From the NCBI RefSeq assembly GCF_016907955.1, contig NZ_JAFBCX010000007.1:186001-250000 (forward strand): a DNA stretch of 64,000 bases, in the 5' to 3' direction. The position numbers and the translations under genes are program-made. The stretch is from Lentzea nigeriaca. GTDB taxonomy: Bacteria > Actinomycetota > Actinomycetes > Mycobacteriales > Pseudonocardiaceae. The number at the start of each line of letters is the position of its first letter. The stretch's first letter is position 1. Shown piece by piece: positions 31,791 to 39,952 of the stretch. Below the pieces are notes generated by a model. That model was given only the letters and a program-made list of their open reading frames with translations. It made no database searches and was not told the DNA's origin.

Positions 31791-33326
31791 ATGCGACGCC
31801 GCCGTTCCCTGGCCAGTCAACTCCTCGTGTGGCAACTCGTAGTCGTCACCTTGCTACTGTGCGCTGTCGGCGCGCTGACGGTCGTTCAGACGGGCAGTAA
31901 CTTTCGCTCCAACGAGGAACGCCGGATGCTGTCGGTCGCGGAGAACGTCGCGGCCACGAACGTCGTGCAGACGTCGATGGGCAACTGGCGGGTCCTGGCC
32001 GCGCCCGCGGAGACCGCGCGGAGCCTGTCCGGTGCCTCCTACGTGTTGATCGTCGACAGCCGCCGGGTCGTGCTCGCGTCGCCGGACCCGGCCCAGATCG
32101 GATCCACTTTGGACACTCCGACGACGGCGTTCGACGGCAAGGCGTGGGTCGGCACGGTCGACGACTCGATCGAGGCGCACGTGCCGGTGTTCGACGAACA
32201 GACCCGCAAGGTCAACGGGATGGTCGTCGCCGGGGTGATCGAGCCGGGGCTGTTCGACGGCGCGCTGGACCAGCCGGAGGACGTGCTGCGGTACCTGGCG
32301 ATCGCCCTGGTCATCGGCGTCACCGGGTCGTTGCTGCTGGCCCGTCGCGTGAAGAACCAGACGCTCGGGCTGGAGCCGCACGAGATCACCGCGCTGGTGG
32401 AGAACCGCGAGGCGTTGCTGCACGGCATCAAGGAGGGTGTCGTCGGCCTCGACGCCCAGGACCGGATCACACTGGTCAACGACCACGCTCGCGACCTCCT
32501 CGCGCTGCCGGACGACGCGGTCGGCCGGTCGGTCGAGGAGCTGGAGCTCAACGACCGGCTGCGCGACGTGCTGACCGGCCGCGCGACCGGCGTCGACCAG
32601 CTCGTGCTGCGGCAGGGCGTCGTGCTCACGCTGAACCGCATGCCGATCGAGGGCGCCGGCGCGGTCGTGACGTTGCGAGATCGCACGGAACTGCTTGCGC
32701 TGCAACACGAACTCGACGCGTCGCAGCACGCGACGGACACGTTGCGGGCGCAGGCGCACGAGTTCGCGAACCGCCTGCACACCATCGCCGGGCTGATCGC
32801 GCTGAAGGAGTACGACGAGGTCAGCAACTACATTCACCAGATCAGCTCGGCACAGGACCAGTGGCGGACCGAGGTGAGCTCGCGCATCGGCGACCCAGCC
32901 GTGGCAGCGTTGCTGATCGCCAAGGCCTCGCTGGCCGCCGAACGCGGCACGGCGCTGCGGATGGAGCCGGACAGCGTGCTGGGACGCGTGGACGAGGCCC
33001 TGTCGGCGGATCTCGTGATGGTGCTGGGAAACCTCGTCGACAACGCGTTGGATGCACTGAGCTCGCTGAGCACGAACGGCGCTCAGAAGTGGATCGAGGT
33101 GGGTGTGATGCAGTTGGACGACGAGGTCCAGGTCGTGGTGCGCGACTCCGGTCCCGGTGTGGCACCGGAGCTGGCGGAAGAGGTGTTCCGGCACGGGTTC
33201 ACGACCAAGGCGGCATCGCACGGCGAACGCGGCATCGGCCTCGCGCTGATCAGGCGGGCGTGCCTGCGGCGCGGAGGTTCGGTGAGCGTGGCGGGCTCGG
33301 TCTTCACCGCAAGGCTGCCCTGGTGA
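31791..33326 (+). CDS. CitA/DcuS-type sensor histidine kinase
   Basis: A 511-aa membrane kinase. Transmembrane segments at about 11-32 and 184-202 flank an extracytoplasmic sensor (about 33-183). A cytoplasmic PAS domain (about 215-310) is followed by the H-box 'AQAHEFANRLHTIAGLI', N-box 'VLGNLVDNALDAL', and G-boxes 'VRDSGPGVA' and 'GERGIGLALI'. This is the layout of carboxylate sensors. ATG 31791 has GGGAGG upstream. It is divergent from tctCBA, so it probably senses the transported acid and controls the transporter with the response regulator it overlaps. Confidence 0.92.
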   Translation: MRRRRSLASQLLVWQLVVVTLLLCAVGALTVVQTGSNFRSNEERRMLSVAENVAATNVVQTSMGNWRVLAAPAETARSLSGASYVLIVDSRRVVLASPDPAQIGSTLDTPTTAFDGKAWVGTVDDSIEAHVPVFDEQTRKVNGMVVAGVIEPGLFDGALDQPEDVLRYLAIALVIGVTGSLLLARRVKNQTLGLEPHEITALVENREALLHGIKEGVVGLDAQDRITLVNDHARDLLALPDDAVGRSVEELELNDRLRDVLTGRATGVDQLVLRQGVVLTLNRMPIEGAGAVVTLRDRTELLALQHELDASQHATDTLRAQAHEFANRLHTIAGLIALKEYDEVSNYIHQISSAQDQWRTEVSSRIGDPAVAALLIAKASLAAERGTALRMEPDSVLGRVDEALSADLVMVLGNLVDNALDALSSLSTNGAQKWIEVGVMQLDDEVQVVVRDSGPGVAPELAEEVFRHGFTTKAASHGERGIGLALIRRACLRRGGSVSVAGSVFTARLPW

Positions 33327-33994
33327 TCCGGGTGCTCGTCGTCGACGACGACTTCATGGTGGCCAAGGTGCACAGCGGCTACGTGGCGCGCACCGAGGGG
33401 TTCGAGGTCGCCGGGGTCGCGCACACCGGCGCGGACGCGTTGCGGCAGGTGGCCTCACTGAAGCCCGACCTGGTGCTGCTCGACGTCTACCTGCCGGACC
33501 AAAGTGGACTGGAGGTGCTGAAGTCGTTGCGCGCCAACGAGGACGTCGACGTCATCGTGATCACCGCGGCGACCGACGTCGACACCGTGCGCGGCGCGAT
33601 GCGCGGTGGCGTGCTGCACTACCTGATCAAACCGTTCGACTACTCGGCACTGCGCGACCAGCTCGCGCGCTTCGCGTCGTTGCGGGACAGGCTGTACCGG
33701 CTGGACTCCGCCGGACAGGCGGACGTGGACCAGGTGTTCGGGGCGCGACCGACCTCGAAACCGTTGCTGCCCAAGGGTTTGACACCGGAGACCGCGCGGC
33801 TCGTGGAGAACGCGCTGCGGTCGCATCCAGATGGGCTGTCGGCGTCGGAATGCGCGTCGTCGACCGGTGTTGCTCGGGTGAGTGCGCGCAGGTACCTGGA
33901 GCACTTCGTTTCTGCCGGACGGGCCGAGGTTCGGTTGCGGTACGGCGGAACCGGCCGGCCGGAACGGATCTACGCGTTAGTCCCAGGAGCCTGA
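33323..33994 (+). CDS. CitB/DcuR-type response regulator
   Basis: A 223-aa regulator. The receiver domain starts 'VIRVLVVDDDFMVAKVHSGY', with phosphoacceptor Asp54 ('LVLLDVYLPDQSG') and Lys in 'HYLIKPFDY'. The C-terminal part (about 150-223) has a helix-turn-helix 'GLSASECASSTGVARVSARR' as in the CitB family. It starts at GTG 33323, overlapping the kinase stop. It probably activates the divergent tctCBA promoter. Its 3' end overlaps arfB by 18 bp. Confidence 0.92.
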   Translation: MIRVLVVDDDFMVAKVHSGYVARTEGFEVAGVAHTGADALRQVASLKPDLVLLDVYLPDQSGLEVLKSLRANEDVDVIVITAATDVDTVRGAMRGGVLHYLIKPFDYSALRDQLARFASLRDRLYRLDSAGQADVDQVFGARPTSKPLLPKGLTPETARLVENALRSHPDGLSASECASSTGVARVSARRYLEHFVSAGRAEVRLRYGGTGRPERIYALVPGA

Positions 33995-34399
33995 ACGGCC
34001 ACGCTTGGTCTCCGCGCGGCGCTTCTTGCCGGCGATGCGGCGTTCCTTCGAGCCCTTGGTGGGCTTGGTCGGCTTGCGCATCGGCGGTGGCGGGGCGGCG
34101 GCGCTGCGCAGGATCGCGGCAAGGCGTTCCCGTGCGGCGGCGCGGTTCTGCAACTGCGCGCGGTGCTCGGACGCGGCGATCGTGAGGACGCCGTCGACCA
34201 GCCTGTTCTCCAGGCGGTCGAGCATCCTGCGCTTGAGGTGCTCGGGGATCGACGGCGAGGCAGCCAGGTCGAACGAGAGCTCCACGCGGCTGTCCGCGGT
34301 GTTCACTCCCTGCCCGCCCGGCCCGCCTGACCTGGAAAAACGTTCGCGCAACTCGGACGCCGGGATCACCAGCGTCCGAGTCACGGTCACGTCGTTCAT
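33977..34399 (-). CDS. arfB: Peptidyl-tRNA hydrolase ArfB (ribosome rescue)
   Basis: A 140-aa class I release-factor-like protein. The GGQ motif is in 'RFSRSGGPGGQGVNTADSRV' near residue 28, and the C-terminal tail is strongly basic ('KGSKERRIAGKKRRAETKRG'), which enters the mRNA tunnel of stalled ribosomes. It releases nascent chains from non-stop complexes. The tail-to-tail overlap with the response regulator gene is 18 bp. Confidence 0.92.
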   Translation of the reverse strand: MNDVTVTRTLVIPASELRERFSRSGGPGGQGVNTADSRVELSFDLAASPSIPEHLKRRMLDRLENRLVDGVLTIAASEHRAQLQNRAAARERLAAILRSAAAPPPPMRKPTKPTKGSKERRIAGKKRRAETKRGRSGSWD

Positions 34400-34409
34400 G
34401 CCTGCCAGG

Positions 34410-35561
34410 CTAATAGGTGAGGCCCGGCAAAGTCGCGATCTTTATCAGCGTCTCTCGGTCGAGCACCGGCGTCGGCCGGGTCGTCGGGCCGTCCAGTTTC
34501 GGCATGCCGACGATGTTGGTGCGGAACTCTCCCACGTTGACGCTTCTGATCTCGACGAACACGCCGTCTGGTCGAAGCGCCTGCACTTGGTAGATGTGGA
34601 GGCCGTCCTGCTTGCCCGCGATGCTGGACCGGATCTTGATGCCGTCGACCACGCGAAGCTCGCACGGCGCGACCTCGGGCTCATAGCACCAGCTGACGTC
34701 GTCGCCGGTGTTGGTGTGGCCGCGGTAGAGCTCGATCGTCACCGCACCGGTGCCCTGGGCGTCCTTCAGCAGTGCCACGGCTCGACGGACGTCTCCGTGG
34801 TCGAAGAACTGCAGTGGACCTGCCGGAACGCTCGGGACGTCCAGCACGGTCACTCCGGCCGGGATCACCTTGGCGTCGCGCAGGATCGCGGTGAGCTGGG
34901 CGTTGCGGTCGACGACCCCTGCCCCGGCAGTCGAGGCCGCTCCGGACGGCTGCCGCGGCAGTGCCAGGTATCCGACCGTGCCCAGGCCTGCCAGCACCAC
35001 GAAGGCCATCACCGTCGCGATGGCGGTCCGCCTGCGGGCGAGCTTCGTCTTGCCCTTGCGGATGACCTCAGAGCGGTAGATCCGCAGCGTCGGCTCGTCC
35101 TCCAGCAGGTCGCGCAACGCCGCCAGCCCCTTGGCCGCCTGGCTCTTCACCGTGCCCTCCGTCCTGCCGAGGATGCGGGCGGTCTCGGTGATGCTCAGGT
35201 CCTCCCAGTACCGCAGGACGACGACGGCACGTTGTCCCGGCGGCAACGCGTCGAGCGCCTGCCGCAGGTCGAAGTCCGCCGAGTCGTCGGTCACCGCAGC
35301 TTCCGGCAGGACGTCGACCGTGCGTTCGCGCTGGAAGAAGCCGCGCCTGGTCTCGTCGACGGCGGTGCGCACCAGCACCTTGCGCGCGTAGGCGTCCACG
35401 CTGTCCTTGCGGACGCGTGACCAGGCAACGTAGAGCTTGATCAGCGCGGTCTGGACGATGTCCTCGGCGCGGTGCCAGTCGCCGCACAGCAGGTACGCCG
35501 TGCGGCGCATGACGAGAGCGCGTGCGTCGACGAACTCCCCGAACTCGCGATCGCGGTCCAA
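34410..35561 (-). CDS. SigE-type ECF sigma factor fused to a membrane anchor and outer domain
   Basis: A 383-aa single frame. Residues 1-75 are sigma region 2 ('TAYLLCGDWHRAEDIVQTAL', 'DAYARKVLVRTAVDETRR'), and about 100-160 are region 4 ('LPPGQRAVVVLRYWEDLSIT', 'ILGRTEGTVKSQAAKGLAAL'). A basic linker (165-178) is followed by a transmembrane helix ('IATVMAFVVLAGLGTVGYLA', 181-200). The remaining 180 residues should lie outside the membrane and match no family I know. TTG 35561 follows GAGGAGG. The sigma part resembles the SigE group common in actinomycetes, usually without such a tail. Release by proteolysis, as for tethered factors, is a testable guess. Confidence 0.8.
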   Translation of the reverse strand: MDRDREFGEFVDARALVMRRTAYLLCGDWHRAEDIVQTALIKLYVAWSRVRKDSVDAYARKVLVRTAVDETRRGFFQRERTVDVLPEAAVTDDSADFDLRQALDALPPGQRAVVVLRYWEDLSITETARILGRTEGTVKSQAAKGLAALRDLLEDEPTLRIYRSEVIRKGKTKLARRRTAIATVMAFVVLAGLGTVGYLALPRQPSGAASTAGAGVVDRNAQLTAILRDAKVIPAGVTVLDVPSVPAGPLQFFDHGDVRRAVALLKDAQGTGAVTIELYRGHTNTGDDVSWCYEPEVAPCELRVVDGIKIRSSIAGKQDGLHIYQVQALRPDGVFVEIRSVNVGEFRTNIVGMPKLDGPTTRPTPVLDRETLIKIATLPGLTY

Positions 35562-35663
35562 GTCCCCCTCCTCGGTCGCCGCTTAGTACGCAACGACGAC
35601 CGTAGGAGGTTGCCTGGTGCGGGTGACCACTAACCGTCGCGGTGACGATTGTGGTCGCCGCAC

Positions 35664-36740
35664 CTAGAAACGAGGGTGGTCTCCGACGAGTGCGGCCCCG
35701 CCCTCTTCGGACCTGGTGATCTCGCCGAGCACCCACGACGGCACGTGGCGCGCGGTGAGCACCGCCAGGGCGCGGTCGACGTCCTCCGGCGCGACGACGG
35801 CGACCATGCCGACACCCATGTTGAACGCCTTCTCCATCTCCTCGCGCTCGACGCGGCCGCGCTGGGCGATGAGCTGGAACACCGCGGGCGGCGTCCAGGT
35901 GCCGCGGTCGAGCTTCGCGTGCAGGCCCTGCGGCAGCACACGGGCCAGGTTCGCCGCCAGGCCACCACCGGTGACGTGCGAGAACCCGCGGACCTCCGTC
36001 TCGGCGATCAGCGCGAGACAGTCCTTGGCGTAGATCTTGGTCGGCTCCAGCATCTCCTCGCCGAGGGTGCGGCCGAACTCCTCGACGTGACCCTGCAGCG
36101 GCATCCGCGCGATCTCCAGCAGCACGTGCCTGGCGAGCGAGTAGCCGTTCGAGTGCAGGCCGGACGAGCCCATCGCGATCACGACGTCGCCGTCGCGGAC
36201 CCGGTCGGGGCCGAGCAGCTTGGAGTGCTCGACCACGCCGACGCCGGTGCCGGAGATGTCGTAGTCGTCGTCGCCCATCAGGCCGGGGTGCTCGGCCGTC
36301 TCGCCGCCGAGCAGCGCACACCCGGCCTGGACACAGCCCTCGGCGATGCCCTTGACCAGCGCCGCGATCTTGTCGGGCACGACCTTGCCGACAGCGATGT
36401 AGTCCTGCACGAACAGCGGCTCGGCACCACACACGACGAGGTCGTCGACGATCATGGCGACCAGGTCGATGCCGATCGTGTCGTGCTTGTCGAGCGCCTG
36501 AGCGATCGCGATCTTGGTGCCGACGCCGTCCGTCGAGGACGCGAGGACCGGCTCCTTCCAGCGGTCGAGCTTGAGCTGGAACAGCCCGGCGAACCCGCCG
36601 ATGCCACCGAGCACCTCTGGCCGGTGCGCCTTGGCCGCCCACGGCTTGAGCTTCTCCACCGCCTCGTCACCTGCGGCGATACTGACTCCGGCGGCGGCGT
36701 AGGTGGCCTTGGCGCTGTCGGTCACGTCAACTTCTTCCAC
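35664..36740 (-). CDS. purM: Phosphoribosylformylglycinamidine cyclo-ligase (PurM)
   Basis: A 358-aa AIR synthetase. Marks: 'TYAAAGVSIAAGDEAVEKLK', 'ASSTDGVGTKIAIA', 'DLVVCGAEPLFVQDYIA', 'LLGGETAEHPGL' and 'SGLHSNGYSLAR', and 'FSHVTGGGLAANLARVLP'. It closes FGAM to AIR in purine synthesis. It follows purF on the same strand, 14 bases after its stop, forming the purF-purM operon typical of actinobacteria. Confidence 0.96.
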   Translation of the reverse strand: MEEVDVTDSAKATYAAAGVSIAAGDEAVEKLKPWAAKAHRPEVLGGIGGFAGLFQLKLDRWKEPVLASSTDGVGTKIAIAQALDKHDTIGIDLVAMIVDDLVVCGAEPLFVQDYIAVGKVVPDKIAALVKGIAEGCVQAGCALLGGETAEHPGLMGDDDYDISGTGVGVVEHSKLLGPDRVRDGDVVIAMGSSGLHSNGYSLARHVLLEIARMPLQGHVEEFGRTLGEEMLEPTKIYAKDCLALIAETEVRGFSHVTGGGLAANLARVLPQGLHAKLDRGTWTPPAVFQLIAQRGRVEREEMEKAFNMGVGMVAVVAPEDVDRALAVLTARHVPSWVLGEITRSEEGGAALVGDHPRF

Positions 36741-36754
36741 TTGGATCTGTCAGC

Positions 36755-38260
36755 TCAGGGACGACGGAGTGCGTCCTCGGCACCATAGCCGTTCGGCAGA
36801 ACGGGAGCGGCCGAGCCCGACACCCCCTTGAGGCCCTCGAGCAGGTGCTTGCCGATGAGCGCGTCCTGCGGCAGTTCGATCGGGTACTCCCCGTCGAAGC
36901 AGGCCGCGCACAGCCGCGTCTTGGGCTGCTCGGTCGCGGCGACCAGCTGCTCGAGCGACACGTACCCGAGCGTGTCGGCCCCGATCGACCGACGGATGCC
37001 GTCGTCGTCCAGCCCGTTCGCGATGAGCTCAGCCCGCGAGGCGAAGTCGATGCCGTAGAAGCACGGCCACTTGACCGGCGGCGCCGCGATGCGCACGTGC
37101 ACCTCGACAGCACCGGCCTCGCGCAGCATGCGGACGAGCGCACGCTGCGTGTTGCCACGCACGATCGAGTCGTCCACGACGACCAGCCGCTTGCCGCGGA
37201 TGACGTCCCGCAGCGGGTTCAGCTTCAGCCGGATGCCCAGCTGCCGGATGGTCTGCGACGGCTGGATGAACGTCCGGCCGACGTAGGCGTTCTTGACCAG
37301 GCCCGACCCGTACGAAATGCCGCTGGCCTGCGCATATCCGATCGCGGCCGGCGTGCCGGACTCCGGCACCGGGATCACCAGGTCGGCCTCGACCGGGTGC
37401 TCCTTGGCCAGGCGACGACCGATCTCGACCCGCGTCGCGTGCACGGAACGCCCCGAGATCGACGTGTCCGGCCGCGCCAGGTAGACGTACTCGAAGATGC
37501 AGCCCTTGGGCTCGGGGTTCGCGAACCGCGACGACCTGAGGCCGTCACCGTCGATCGCGATGAGCTCACCGGGCTCGACCTCGCGCACGAAGCTCGCGCC
37601 CACGATGTCCAGCGCCGCGGTCTCACTCGCCACGACCCAACCGCGTTCGAGACGCCCAAGCACCAGCGGACGCACACCGTGCGGGTCACGCGCCGCGTAG
37701 AGCGTGGACTCGTCGGAGAACGTCAGGCAGTAGGCGCCCTTGACGGTCGGCAGGAGCTCCAGCGCGGCCTGCTCGATCCCCTTGTCGGCCGCCGCGTAGG
37801 CGAGCAGACCGCAAAGGATGTCCGAGTCGGTCGTAGCGCCGTTGCGCTCGATGATGCCGAGCTCCTTGGCCTTGTCGAGCAGCTCGGCGGTGTTCACCAG
37901 GTTGCCGTTGTGACCGAGGCTGAGCCCCGACCCGGCAGCCGTCGTGCGGAAGGTGGGCTGCGCGTTCTCCCAGGTCGTGGACCCGGTGGTGGAGTAACGG
38001 CAGTGGCCGACGGCCACGTGGCCCTTCAGGCTCTGCAGCACCTGCTCGTCGAACACCTGGCTGACGAGCCCGAGGTCCTTGAAGACGACGACCTGCGAGC
38101 CGTCACCGACCGAGATGCCCGCGGCCTCCTGGCCGCGGTGCTGCAGGGCGTAGAGCCCGTAGTAGGTGAGTTTCGAGACGTCCTCGCCAGGAGCCCAGAC
38201 GCCGAAGACGCCGCACTCCTCACGAGGTTCCTGTTCGGGCTGGGAATGGTCGGCGACCAC
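36755..38260 (-). CDS. purF: Amidophosphoribosyltransferase (PurF)
   Basis: A 501-aa enzyme. A short propeptide ends before Cys16 ('PREECGVFGVWAP'), the N-terminal nucleophile of the glutaminase domain. The phosphoribosyltransferase domain has the PRPP loop 'KRLVVVDDSIVRGNTQ'. Late Cys residues 'CFYGIDF' and 'LCAACFDGEYP' match the Fe-S-type Bacillus enzyme. It makes phosphoribosylamine, the first purine step. The start is GTG 38260, with GAGGGAG upstream; TACACT at about 38304-38299 is a possible -10. Confidence 0.96.
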   Translation of the reverse strand: MVADHSQPEQEPREECGVFGVWAPGEDVSKLTYYGLYALQHRGQEAAGISVGDGSQVVVFKDLGLVSQVFDEQVLQSLKGHVAVGHCRYSTTGSTTWENAQPTFRTTAAGSGLSLGHNGNLVNTAELLDKAKELGIIERNGATTDSDILCGLLAYAAADKGIEQAALELLPTVKGAYCLTFSDESTLYAARDPHGVRPLVLGRLERGWVVASETAALDIVGASFVREVEPGELIAIDGDGLRSSRFANPEPKGCIFEYVYLARPDTSISGRSVHATRVEIGRRLAKEHPVEADLVIPVPESGTPAAIGYAQASGISYGSGLVKNAYVGRTFIQPSQTIRQLGIRLKLNPLRDVIRGKRLVVVDDSIVRGNTQRALVRMLREAGAVEVHVRIAAPPVKWPCFYGIDFASRAELIANGLDDDGIRRSIGADTLGYVSLEQLVAATEQPKTRLCAACFDGEYPIELPQDALIGKHLLEGLKGVSGSAAPVLPNGYGAEDALRRP

Positions 38261-38357
38261 CGAGTGGCTCCCTCACGACGGGGGCTGGCTACTTCCCGAG
38301 TGTAAGTGGAGCACCGGGTGATGTACCCCCCTCCGACCCCTGGTGGGGTGACCAAAC

Positions 38358-38414
38358 TCATGCCTTTCGGCACTGAAACAGCTCTGTCTCGATCAAGTTG
38401 GTCTGAAGTGCCCC
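38358..38414 (-). pseudogene. 3'-end remnant of a duplicated lipoprotein gene
   Basis: The last 19 codons read on the minus strand end 'GALQTNLIETELFQCRKA' and a stop. They align without gaps with the end of the neighbouring lipoprotein ('GAVQTNPIQTELSGCRKA'). The two 57-nt segments share roughly 70 percent of bases and lie 92 bp apart, out of frame with each other. No upstream coding part remains. This looks like the tail of a lost paralogue. Confidence 0.6.
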
Positions 38415-38449
38415 GATCGCGCCACCACCTGGTTGCACCAACGCGCGCT

Positions 38450-38788
38450 TCAGGCCTTCCTGCATCCACTGAGCTCGGTCTGGATCGGGTTGGTCTGCAC
38501 CGCACCCATGGAGTGCTGCTTGGCCGTGCAGACCACCTGGTCCCCCGCTGCCACATCGCCGCTGATGTCGGAGAGCGCCACGGTCTTGGGTGACAGCGAG
38601 TCCTTCGCCAGCACGCCCTTCGGCGCGTCTCCGACGAGCTCCAACCGGATCCGCTTCTCCGGATCCGAACTCGGTGCCATCTTGTAGTCGTAGACCTCGA
38701 CGACCTTGTACGTGACCTGCTCCTGCCAGTCGGAGGCGCATCCGGCCAACACGATGCAGCCCAGCAGGACCGCGGCGAGCTTGCGCAT
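38450..38788 (-). CDS. Small lipoprotein of unknown function
   Basis: A 112-aa protein with a lipobox signal peptide ('LAAVLLGCIVLAGCAS'). The mature part is beta-rich ('VTYKVVEVYDYKMA', 'EKRIRLELVGDAPKG') with two further Cys residues ('VVCTAKQ', 'SGCRKA') that may form a disulfide. It is anchored outside the membrane. The start ATG overlaps the stop of the upstream MDMPI-like gene by one base. A degenerate copy of its 3' end lies downstream. Confidence 0.75.
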   Translation of the reverse strand: MRKLAAVLLGCIVLAGCASDWQEQVTYKVVEVYDYKMAPSSDPEKRIRLELVGDAPKGVLAKDSLSPKTVALSDISGDVAAGDQVVCTAKQHSMGAVQTNPIQTELSGCRKA

Positions 38789-39543
38789 CAGTGCCCCCGT
38801 CCGACCCGGAGGACGTCCAGCACGCGCTGGTCGCCGGTCATCTCCGTGAGGTTCATGCGGTTCCAGAGCCAGAAGTAGACGAGTTCCGCCTCGCCGGTCA
38901 CCTGCGCGTCGCCCTCCTCACCGGGGGCCGCGGCACGAACCTCCGGCACTTCGCCCTCCACCAGGGAGATCAACCACGACTCCGGCACGTCGGTCGGCCG
39001 CACCACGGCGGTGCCGGTCGCCATGGTGGGCACGTCGCCGTCGAGCTTCGCCGCGACGATCGTGGTCAGCACCTCGTCGATGCCGTCAACGCAGAGATCG
39101 GACTCGGTCGCGACGATCTGCCGGACGGTCGCCTGTGCGTCGAACCTGCGCAGCACCGTCTCGTGCGCGATCCGGCGGTGCCACACCCACGCCAGATCCG
39201 GAGCGGCAGGTGAGAACGTCCACACGGGCCGGTTGCCCGGTACTGCGGTGAGGATCTCTCCAGCTGCCGTCAGCTGCAGGTCCAGGTACTCGAGCGGCGA
39301 GAGGCCGACCGGAGGGGAGGGAGGACTCATCGGGTTGCGGCTGCCGGTGCGCAGGTAGGCGGTGGACGTCTCCAGGAACCGTGCGAGGTGCACGACCAGG
39401 TCCTGGACGGTCCACCCCGGACGCGTCGGCACCTCGGCGGCCGGGTCCGCGTCCGCCACTGCCTTGCGGAACATCTCTGCTTGTTCGATGAACACAGCGG
39501 TCCACCGCTGAGCCGTCCACCCTGTCTGCACCATGGCCGACAT
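38788..39543 (-). CDS. MDMPI (maleylpyruvate isomerase)-family mycothiol-dependent protein
   Basis: A 251-aa protein starting at ATG 39543. The N-terminal DinB-like four-helix bundle has 'PTRPGWTVQDLVVHLARFLE' with a metal-binding His; the linker motif 'WHRRIAHETVLRRFDAQ' is the TIGR03083 mark; the C-terminal MDMPI_C domain follows ('VDGIDEVLTTIVAAKL'). The family includes mycothiol-dependent maleylpyruvate isomerase, but most members have unknown substrates. It is cotranscribed with the lipoprotein and divergent from the EspC-like gene. Confidence 0.82.
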   Translation of the reverse strand: MSAMVQTGWTAQRWTAVFIEQAEMFRKAVADADPAAEVPTRPGWTVQDLVVHLARFLETSTAYLRTGSRNPMSPPSPPVGLSPLEYLDLQLTAAGEILTAVPGNRPVWTFSPAAPDLAWVWHRRIAHETVLRRFDAQATVRQIVATESDLCVDGIDEVLTTIVAAKLDGDVPTMATGTAVVRPTDVPESWLISLVEGEVPEVRAAAPGEEGDAQVTGEAELVYFWLWNRMNLTEMTGDQRVLDVLRVGRGH

Positions 39544-39628
39544 CGTGCCCGAAACGCTCCACGCGTGAGGGGGGAACCGGCCATGATGCTTCTGCGTCGC
39601 ATGGATCAAAGACCAACAGGGGGTGGCG

Positions 39629-39952
39629 ATGTTCGGCGTTGAGCCAGAACTGCTGCGCAGCGCGTCCAAGGAGTTCGGCAACGGCTCCGACGCGGTGCGC
39701 GAGGCGGCGGAGATGATCTCGATGCTCAAGCTCGACGCCGGCGCGCTCGGCGAGGTGGACGCGGCCGCGGAGTTCGCGGACGCGCTCTCGAAGTTCGTCG
39801 GCACCCACTCCCAGGACCTCCAGCGCGGCTCCGCCTGGTTCACCGACGCCGCCGAAGGTCTGGTGTCGAACGCCGACGCGTACCAGCGCACGGACGAGGA
39901 CCACGCGTCGGCTCTGACGAAGATCTTGCAGGGACTTGGGGGCGGCAAGTGA
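39629..39952 (+). CDS. EspC-like type VII secretion target
   Basis: A 107-aa helical protein starting at ATG 39629 (GTG 39623 is an alternative). It forms a helix-turn-helix hairpin typical of WXG100/EspC proteins: 'LRSASKEFGNGSDAVREAAE' then 'HSQDLQRGSAWFTDAAEGLV', with the Trp-containing turn, ending in a Gly-rich tail. It fits ESX secretion substrates of the EspC/DUF2580 type. It overlaps the DUF1023 gene by four bases (GTGA), a common partnership. No ESX core membrane genes are nearby. Confidence 0.72.
   Translation: MFGVEPELLRSASKEFGNGSDAVREAAEMISMLKLDAGALGEVDAAAEFADALSKFVGTHSQDLQRGSAWFTDAAEGLVSNADAYQRTDEDHASALTKILQGLGGGK

Noticed and set aside
34410-35561. Frameshifted pair of separate sigma and membrane protein genes
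   Set aside because: The frame is continuous with normal codon use through the join, and no internal start with a ribosome site is seen near residue 160-178.
38358-38741. A 127-codon minus-strand ORF overlapping the lipoprotein
   Set aside because: Most of it is out of frame with the lipoprotein and looks random; only its last 19 codons resemble the lipoprotein end and are listed as a remnant.
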